A DNA stretch of 64,000 nucleotides from Streptomyces cinerochromogenes (GTDB taxonomy: Bacteria > Actinomycetota > Actinomycetes > Streptomycetales > Streptomycetaceae). The notes beneath the pieces are model-generated. The model worked only from the letters and a program-made list of their open reading frames with translations. It ran no database searches and was not told the DNA's origin. Shown here piece after piece: positions 58,386 to 64,000 of this stretch. The DNA is taken from positions 1 to 64,000 of the forward strand of contig NZ_BMRM01000016.1 of assembly GCF_014648635.1 (NCBI RefSeq), in the 5' to 3' direction. Positions within the stretch are counted from its first letter, which is position 1. Each line of letters begins with the position of its first letter. Both the position numbers and the translations under genes were made by a program.

Positions 58386-58428
58386 CTTCGGCTCGATGTC
58401 GGCTCGGGCGGTCCCGCGGCCGGGCGGC

Positions 58429-59241
58429 TCAGCCCTTGAGGGCCCCGGCCAGCGCGGTGTTGAACTCGGCGACTGTACGGGGCGCGTTCTTTCCGTCGGC
58501 GCCCGTCAGCGTCTTGCCGTCCATCTTCAGGGTCGGGGTGCCCGAGATGCCGTCCTTGTCGAAGATCTTCGACTCCTCCAGCGCCCACCGGTCGTAGGTG
58601 CCCTGCTTCACGTCCTTCTGGAAGGCCGCGTTGCCCTTCAGGGCGGGGACCGTGTCGGCGATCTTGATGAGGTAGGCGTCGTCCTTGAACTCGTCGGTGG
58701 TCTCCGCGGGGTGCCACTTCTTCGAGTACATCGCCGACTTGTACTCGAGGAACGCCTCCGGGCTGACGTTGAGCGCGGCGCCCAGGGCGCTGAGCGCGTT
58801 CTTGGAGCCCTCGCCGGTCAGGTTCCTGTCGAGGAAGGTGGCGCCGACGTACTGGATCCTGAACTTGCCGGCGTCGAGGTCCTTCTTGACGGTCGGGCCG
58901 ATCACCTGCTCGAAGTCGGCGCAGACCGGGCAGCGCGGGTCCTCGTACATCACCAGGGTCTTCTCGGCGCTGTCCTTGCCGATGACGATCGTCGTGCCGT
59001 CCTTGCCCGTGGTGTGGGCCGGCTTGACGAGCCTGTCGTCCTTCGCGGCCTCCCAGTAGGCGGGCTTGTTGGCCTGGACGACGGCCCAGCCTATGCCGCC
59101 GGCCGCGGCCAGGACGCCGACCACGGAGGCGGCCACGATCAGCTGCCGCCTGACCTTGTCGCGCTTGGCCTGCCGCTCGCGTTCCTGGCGCAGCCGCTCC
59201 CGGGCCGCCGTCTTCGCCGTCTGGCTGTTCCGCTTGCTCAT
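58429..59241 (-). CDS. DsbA-like membrane-anchored thiol-disulfide oxidoreductase
   Basis: A 270-residue protein. A highly charged cytoplasmic start (RERLRQERERQAKRDKVRRQ) and one helix (LIVAASVVGVLAAAGGIGWA) anchor an external DsbA/thioredoxin domain with C104-P-V-C107 in YEDPRCPVCADFE and the cis-Pro block ISGTPTLKMDG. It should form or shuffle disulfides in exported proteins. ATG 59241 follows GGAG by 9 bases; ATG 59256 is possible. It lies 67 bases downstream of a polytopic membrane gene on the same strand. Confidence 0.93.
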   Translation of the reverse strand: MSKRNSQTAKTAARERLRQERERQAKRDKVRRQLIVAASVVGVLAAAGGIGWAVVQANKPAYWEAAKDDRLVKPAHTTGKDGTTIVIGKDSAEKTLVMYEDPRCPVCADFEQVIGPTVKKDLDAGKFRIQYVGATFLDRNLTGEGSKNALSALGAALNVSPEAFLEYKSAMYSKKWHPAETTDEFKDDAYLIKIADTVPALKGNAAFQKDVKQGTYDRWALEESKIFDKDGISGTPTLKMDGKTLTGADGKNAPRTVAEFNTALAGALKG

Positions 59242-59308
59242 GTCGGTGATCTCCATGGGGGACGCGCACACGTCGTACGCGGGATACGTAAGGGGGGACT
59301 GGTCGTGC

Positions 59309-59989
59309 TCAGGCGAAGGCCGGTGAGCACGGCGGTCCACGCCGTCCCAGGGAGTGCACGAGGAGCCGGTCACGGGCCGCGGCCCGGCGCGGGGCCGGGC
59401 GGGGCAGCCGGCGGGCCGGGAGCGGCCGTACGGCGACCGCGGCCACCGCCAGCAGCAGCGGCCGGAAGGTGGTGGCGGCGGCCGCGCGCAGCAGCTGGGT
59501 CAGCGCCCGCTCGCCCCGGCGCAGCCAGGCGGCGGCCAGCAGGCCCACGCCGACGTGCGCGGCGAGCAGCAGCCAGGCGGCGGCCGGGCTGGCGTGCGCG
59601 AGCAGCGCTGCGGCCCCGTCGGCGCCGCCGGTCATGCGGGCCAGCGGGGTGCCCACCCGGCCCTCGCACAGCACGTCCAGGCCGACCGCCCGCAGCGGGC
59701 CCGCGACCGGGCCGCCCGCCCGGCCGTAGCAGGCGTGCTGGCCGGTGGTGAACACCGTGTCGGCGGCCAGCTCCAGCGGGATCAGCAGGGCCGCGATCCG
59801 GCCGAAGCCGCGCTCGCGGCCCGCCAGCGCGTACGCGGTGACGAACACCCCGGCGGCGACCGTGCCCACGGTCGCCAGCGGCAGCGGAGCACGGGACAGC
59901 AGCACGTGCGACGCGGTGCTGAGCGTCACGACGAAGGCCGTGAACAGCGCCGCGCGCACGGCTCTGAGCTGGGTCCCGGATATGTCCAT
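59309..59989 (-). CDS. Polytopic membrane protein of unknown function, upstream of the DsbA-like gene
   Basis: A 226-residue protein with five or six predicted helices, such as ALFTAFVVTLSTASHVLLS, ATVGTVAAGVFVTAYAL and WLLLAAHVGVGLLAAAWL, and an Arg-rich tail (RRLPRPAPRRAAARDRLLV). Two Cys in GQHACYGRAG and LDVLCEGRVG fall in one extended loop, likely outside the membrane, and could pair. With the neighbouring DsbA-like gene this suggests, but does not show, a redox partnership. ATG 59989 has no ribosome site; GTG 60010 is an alternative start. Confidence 0.75.
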   Translation of the reverse strand: MDISGTQLRAVRAALFTAFVVTLSTASHVLLSRAPLPLATVGTVAAGVFVTAYALAGRERGFGRIAALLIPLELAADTVFTTGQHACYGRAGGPVAGPLRAVGLDVLCEGRVGTPLARMTGGADGAAALLAHASPAAAWLLLAAHVGVGLLAAAWLRRGERALTQLLRAAAATTFRPLLLAVAAVAVRPLPARRLPRPAPRRAAARDRLLVHSLGRRGPPCSPAFA

Positions 59990-60056
59990 AGCGAGAGAAG
60001 AGTCTGTCACGTACGCGAGTAAGGGACCCCTAAAGGGTGCCTGTGAATCCGCGGGG

Positions 60057-61382
60057 CTACAGCCCCGGAATCCGGCCGTTGCGGAACAGGTCGACGAAGA
60101 TCTGGTGGTCGGCACGCGCGCGTGAACCGTAGGCGTGCGCGAAGTCCACCAGCAGGGGCGCGAAGCCCTCCTCGTCGGCCGCGATCGCCGCGTCGATGGC
60201 CCGCTCGGTGGAGAACGGCACCAGGGACTCGCCGGAGGTGTCGTCCGCCGCCGCGTGCATCGTGGCGGTGGCCCGGCCCAGGTCGGCGACGACGGCGGCG
60301 ATCTCCTCCGGGTCGTCGATGTCGTCCCAGTCCAGGTCCACGGCGTACGGAGAGACCTCGGCGACCAGCTGGCCGGCGCCGTCCAGCTCGGTCCAGCCGA
60401 GCCACGGGTCGGCGTGCGCCTGCAGGGCGCGCTGGGAGATCACCGTGCGGTGGCCCTCGTGCCGGAAGTACTCCGCGATGGCCGGATCCGTGATGTGGCG
60501 GGAGACGGCCGGGGTCTGGGCCTGCTTGATGTAGATCACGACGTCGTTCTCCAGGGCGTCGCTGTGGCCCTCCAGGAGGATGTTGTACGACGGCAGGCCC
60601 GCCGAGCCGATGCCGATGCCCCGGCGGCCCACGACGTCCTTCACCCGGTAGGAGTCGGGGCGGGCCAGGGAGGAGTCCGGCAGGGTCTCCAGATAGCCGT
60701 CGAAGGCCGCCAGGACCTTGTAGCGGGTCGCCGCGTCCAGCTCGACGGAGCCGCCGCCCGCGGCGAAGCGGCGCTCGAAGTCGCGGATCTCCGTCATCGA
60801 CTCCAGCAGCCCGAACCGGGTCAGCGAGCGGGCGTCACGCAGCGCGTCCAGCAGCGGACCCTGCGCGGTGTCCAGCGTGAACGGCGGCACCTCGTCCCGC
60901 TTCGCGCCCGTGGCCAGGGCGTGGACGCGCTCCCGGTAGGCGGCGGCGTAGACCGTCACCAGCTCGGTGATCTGCGCGTCACTGAGCGCCTTCGCGTAGC
61001 CGATGAGCGCGACGGAGGCCGCGAAGCGCTTGAGGTCCCAGGTGAACGGGCCGACGTAGGCCTCGTCGAAGTCGTTGACGTTGAAGACCAGCCGGCCGTT
61101 GGAGTCCATGTACGTGCCGAAGTTCTCCGCGTGCAGATCGCCGTGGATCCACACGCGCGAGGTGCGGTCGTCCAGGTACGGGCCGCCACGCTTGTCGGCG
61201 TCGAGGTCGTGGTAGAAGAGGGCCGCCGTGCCCCGGTAGAAGGCGAACGCCGAGGCCGCCATCTTCCGGAACTTCACCCGGAACGCCGCCGGGTCGGCGG
61301 CCAGGAGCCGGCCGAAGGCGGTGTCGAAGACGGCGAGGATCTCCTCGCCGCGCTGCTCCTCGTCGAGCTGGGGGACCGACAT
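60057..61382 (-). CDS. DUF2252 protein, kinase-like fold
   Basis: A 441-residue cytoplasmic protein. VWIHGDLHAENFGTY and VFNVNDFDEAYVGPFTWDLK closely follow the catalytic HGDLHxxN and the metal-binding D-x-D of aminoglycoside phosphotransferase-like kinases. MAASAFAFYRGTAALFYHD opens the family, and GLPSYNILLEGH, YIKQAQTP (candidate Lys) and ISQRALQAHADPWLGW follow, so the order of motifs is permuted relative to classical kinases. The substrate is unknown. AGGAGG lies 9-10 bases before ATG 61382. Divergent from dnaE. Confidence 0.9.
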   Translation of the reverse strand: MSVPQLDEEQRGEEILAVFDTAFGRLLAADPAAFRVKFRKMAASAFAFYRGTAALFYHDLDADKRGGPYLDDRTSRVWIHGDLHAENFGTYMDSNGRLVFNVNDFDEAYVGPFTWDLKRFAASVALIGYAKALSDAQITELVTVYAAAYRERVHALATGAKRDEVPPFTLDTAQGPLLDALRDARSLTRFGLLESMTEIRDFERRFAAGGGSVELDAATRYKVLAAFDGYLETLPDSSLARPDSYRVKDVVGRRGIGIGSAGLPSYNILLEGHSDALENDVVIYIKQAQTPAVSRHITDPAIAEYFRHEGHRTVISQRALQAHADPWLGWTELDGAGQLVAEVSPYAVDLDWDDIDDPEEIAAVVADLGRATATMHAAADDTSGESLVPFSTERAIDAAIAADEEGFAPLLVDFAHAYGSRARADHQIFVDLFRNGRIPGL

Positions 61383-61552
61383 CGCTGGGTGCCTCCTGGT
61401 GCATTGCCTGTACGACAGCGTTTCTGCCGTACCCAACGCATGAAGGTACGTGGAGGTGCCCGTCGGGTGTCACTCCCGGGGCATAGACTTCGACGCTGTC
61501 CCCCAGAGTGTCCGCCCACCCGTCGCCGAGTGTTTCCGTTGGAGGCCAAACC

Positions 61553-64000
61553 GTGTCGAAGCCGCCCTTCACGCACCTGCACGTCCATACCCAGTACTCG
61601 CTGCTGGACGGTGCCGCGCGGCTGAAGGACATGTTCAACGCGTGCAACGAGATGGGCATGACGCACATCGCCATGTCCGACCACGGCAACCTCCACGGGG
61701 CGTACGACTTCTTCCACTCCGCGAAGAAGGCCGGAATCACCCCGATCATCGGGATCGAGGCCTATGTCGCCCCCGAGTCCCGGCGCAACAAGCGCAAGAT
61801 CCTTTGGGGCCAGCCGCACCAGAAGCGCGACGACATCTCCGGTTCCGGTGGTTACACCCACAAGACGATGTGGGCGGTGAACAGGACCGGACTGCACAAC
61901 CTCTTCCGGCTCTCCTCCGACGCCTACGCCGAGGGCTGGCTGCAGAAGTGGCCCCGGATGGACAAGGAGACCATCGCGAAGTGGTCCGAGGGCATCGTCG
62001 CCTCCACCGGCTGCCCCTCCGGCGAGGTGCAGACCCGACTGCGCCTCGGCCACTTCGACGAGGCCCTGAAGGCCGCCGCCGACTACCAGGACATCTTCGG
62101 CAAGGACAAGTACTTCCTGGAGCTGATGGACCACGGCATCGAGATCGAGCGCCGGGTCCGCGACGGTCTGCTGGAGATCGGCAGGAAGCTCGGCATCCCC
62201 CCGCTGGTCACCAACGACTCGCACTACACGTACGCGCACGAGGCGGGCGCCCACGACGCCCTGCTGTGCATCCAGACCGGCAAGAACCTCTCCGACCCCG
62301 ACCGCTTCAAGTTCGACGGCACCGGCTACTACCTGAAGTCCACGGACGAGATGTACGCCATCGACTCCTCGGACGCCTGGCAGGAGGGCTGCGCCAACAC
62401 GCTCCTGATCGCCGAGATGGTGGACACCACCGGCATGTTCGAGAAGCGCGACCTCATGCCCAAGTTCGACATCCCCGAGGGCTACACCGAGGTCACCTGG
62501 TTCAAGGAGGAGGTCCGCCGCGGCATGGAGCGCCGCTACCCGGGCGGCGTCCCCGAGGACCGCCAGAAGCAGGCCGAGTACGAGATGGACACGATCATCT
62601 CGATGGGCTTCCCGGGCTACTTCCTCGTGGTCGCCGACTTCATCATGTGGGCCAAGAAGCAGGGCATCGCGGTCGGCCCCGGCCGAGGCTCCGCGGCCGG
62701 CTCCATCGTCGCCTACGCCCTCGGCATCACCGACCTCGACCCCATCCCGCACGGTCTGATCTTCGAGCGGTTCCTCAACCCCGAGCGCATCTCGATGCCC
62801 GATGTCGACATCGACTTCGACGAGCGCCGGCGCGTCGAGGTGATCCGGTACGTCACCGAGAAGTACGGCGCCGACAAGGTCGCCATGATCGGCACCTACG
62901 GCACCATCAAGGCCAAGAACGCGATCAAGGACTCCGCGCGCGTGCTGGGCTACCCGTACGCGATGGGCGACCGCATCACCAAGGCCATGCCCGCCGACGT
63001 CCTCGGCAAGGGCATTCCGCTGTCCGGCATCACCGACCCCAGCCACCCCCGCTACTCGGAGGCCGGCGAGGTCCGCTCGATGTACGAGAACGAGCCGGAC
63101 GTGAAGAAGGTCATCGACACCGCGCGCGGCGTGGAGGGCCTGGTCCGGCAGATGGGTGTGCACGCCGCCGGCGTGATCATGTCCAGCGAGACCATCACCG
63201 AGCACGTCCCGGTGTGGGTGAGGCACACCGACGGCGTGACCATCACCCAGTGGGACTACCCGAGCTGTGAGTCGCTCGGCCTGCTGAAGATGGACTTCCT
63301 GGGCCTGCGCAACCTCACGATCATGGACGACGCGGTCAAGATGGTGAAGGCCAACAAGGGCCTCGACATCGACCTGCTCTCCCTGCCGCTCGACGACCCC
63401 ACGACCTTCGAGCTGCTCCAGCGCGGCGACACCCTCGGCGTCTTCCAGTTCGACGGCGGCCCCATGCGGTCCCTGCTCCGGCTGATGAAGCCGGACAACT
63501 TCGAGGACATCTCCGCCGTGTCGGCCCTGTACCGGCCGGGCCCGATGGGCATGAACTCCCACACGAACTACGCGCTGCGCAAGAACGGGCAGCAGGAGAT
63601 CACGCCGATCCACCCCGAGCTGGAGGCGCCGCTCAAGGAGGTCCTGGACGTCACCTACGGCCTGATCGTCTACCAGGAGCAGGTGCAGAAGGCCGCCCAG
63701 ATCATCGCGGGCTACTCGCTCGGCGAGGCCGACATCCTCCGCCGCGTGATGGGCAAGAAGAAGCCGGAGGAGCTGGAGAAGAACTTCGTCATCTTCCAGG
63801 CCGGCGCCCGCAAGAACGGCTACAGCGACGAAGCCATCCAGGCGCTCTGGGACGTGCTGGTCCCCTTCGCCGGCTACGCCTTCAACAAGGCGCACTCGGC
63901 CGCGTACGGCCTGGTGTCGTACTGGACGGCGTACCTGAAGGCGAACCACCCCGCCGAGTACATGGCCGCCCTGCTCACCTCCGTCAAGGACGACAAGGAC
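61553..64000 (+). CDS. dnaE: DNA polymerase III alpha subunit (5' part; runs off the window)
   Basis: The first 816 codons are present. The PHP domain opens with THLHVHTQYSLLDG (H8, H10, H12), then MSDHGNLHG and GIEAYVAPE. The polymerase core has VGPGRGSAAGSIVAYALGIT, the catalytic PDVDIDFDERRR (D417, D419), LVRQMGVHAAGVIM, VSALYRPGPMGMN and IVYQEQVQ. GTG 61553 has GGAGG 7 bases upstream. This is the replicative chain-extending polymerase of the DnaE1 type; the C-terminal clamp-binding part lies outside. TAGACT at 61484-61489 is a possible -10. Confidence 0.98.
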   Translation, partial: MSKPPFTHLHVHTQYSLLDGAARLKDMFNACNEMGMTHIAMSDHGNLHGAYDFFHSAKKAGITPIIGIEAYVAPESRRNKRKILWGQPHQKRDDISGSGGYTHKTMWAVNRTGLHNLFRLSSDAYAEGWLQKWPRMDKETIAKWSEGIVASTGCPSGEVQTRLRLGHFDEALKAAADYQDIFGKDKYFLELMDHGIEIERRVRDGLLEIGRKLGIPPLVTNDSHYTYAHEAGAHDALLCIQTGKNLSDPDRFKFDGTGYYLKSTDEMYAIDSSDAWQEGCANTLLIAEMVDTTGMFEKRDLMPKFDIPEGYTEVTWFKEEVRRGMERRYPGGVPEDRQKQAEYEMDTIISMGFPGYFLVVADFIMWAKKQGIAVGPGRGSAAGSIVAYALGITDLDPIPHGLIFERFLNPERISMPDVDIDFDERRRVEVIRYVTEKYGADKVAMIGTYGTIKAKNAIKDSARVLGYPYAMGDRITKAMPADVLGKGIPLSGITDPSHPRYSEAGEVRSMYENEPDVKKVIDTARGVEGLVRQMGVHAAGVIMSSETITEHVPVWVRHTDGVTITQWDYPSCESLGLLKMDFLGLRNLTIMDDAVKMVKANKGLDIDLLSLPLDDPTTFELLQRGDTLGVFQFDGGPMRSLLRLMKPDNFEDISAVSALYRPGPMGMNSHTNYALRKNGQQEITPIHPELEAPLKEVLDVTYGLIVYQEQVQKAAQIIAGYSLGEADILRRVMGKKKPEELEKNFVIFQAGARKNGYSDEAIQALWDVLVPFAGYAFNKAHSAAYGLVSYWTAYLKANHPAEYMAALLTSVKDDKD

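Noticed and set aside
61274..63949. An 891-codon minus-strand open frame opposite dnaE
   Set aside because: The plus-strand dnaE reading frame has all polymerase motifs and a good ribosome site; the antisense frame shows no recognisable domain.

Overview
The window is high-GC actinomycete DNA with Streptomyces gene content and order: a dcw cluster without mraZ, ftsA or murC, a DivIVA with a long Pro/Gln/Gly linker, SepF, a DksA-like protein with a Lys/Ala tail, DmdR-, CsoR- and WhiA-type operator sequences, and many GTG starts. I found no rRNA, tRNA, CRISPR array, insertion sequence, integrase or phage gene. It is core chromosome. Most novelty sits in regulatory sites and small structural oddities, not in a new multi-gene island.

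Layout. 1-5307: end of a class II DAHP synthase; bacterioferritin-associated ferredoxin (bfd, under an iron box) convergent with bacterioferritin (bfr); a molybdopterin oxidoreductase; a His-rich DUF4396 membrane protein under a perfect CsoR-like operator; endonuclease IV; a PASTA Ser/Thr kinase. 5507-10636: thiO-thiS-thiG behind a TPP riboswitch, a conserved small protein, an FAD/NAD(P) reductase, an Rv2175c-type DNA-binding protein and thiE. 10733-15258: metF, a membrane protein with a Tyr/Gln/Gly-rich tail, a CrtI-like oxidoreductase, DUF4126, and a 450-bp gap holding an 18-bp palindrome, fifteen G-tracts and a strong terminator. 15279-18900: an ABC-type ATPase with degenerate motifs, a YhgE/Pip permease and a TetR regulator with its operator. 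19021-27049: a HEPN-family protein, a methyltransferase, DUF3040, a MoxR/DUF58/transglutaminase operon and a carbonic anhydrase.

27225-45280 is the division and cell wall (dcw) cluster: a strong promoter, then rsmH, a 24-codon mini-ORF, ftsL, ftsI, murE, murF, mraY, murD, ftsW, murG and ftsQ, nearly all overlapping or tightly spaced. A regulated promoter region then precedes ftsZ, pgeF, yggS, sepF, yggT and divIVA, ending in a strong terminator. These genes build lipid II, polymerise and crosslink septal wall, position the Z ring and drive polar growth.

45354-64000: ileS behind a T-box with an Ile (ATC) specifier, and encoding the swapped GxHH active-site signature; the DksA-like protein; lspA, rluD and an acetyltransferase; a Na+/H+ antiporter; an SDR; MscS; a dienelactone hydrolase-like protein; a Tat-exported PhoD phosphatase; a DsbA-like protein with a membrane neighbour; a DUF2252 kinase-like protein; and the first 816 codons of dnaE, which runs off the window. 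Many genes not placed inside operons lack a Shine-Dalgarno sequence and have a -10-like hexamer 6-8 nt before the start codon, suggesting leaderless transcripts.
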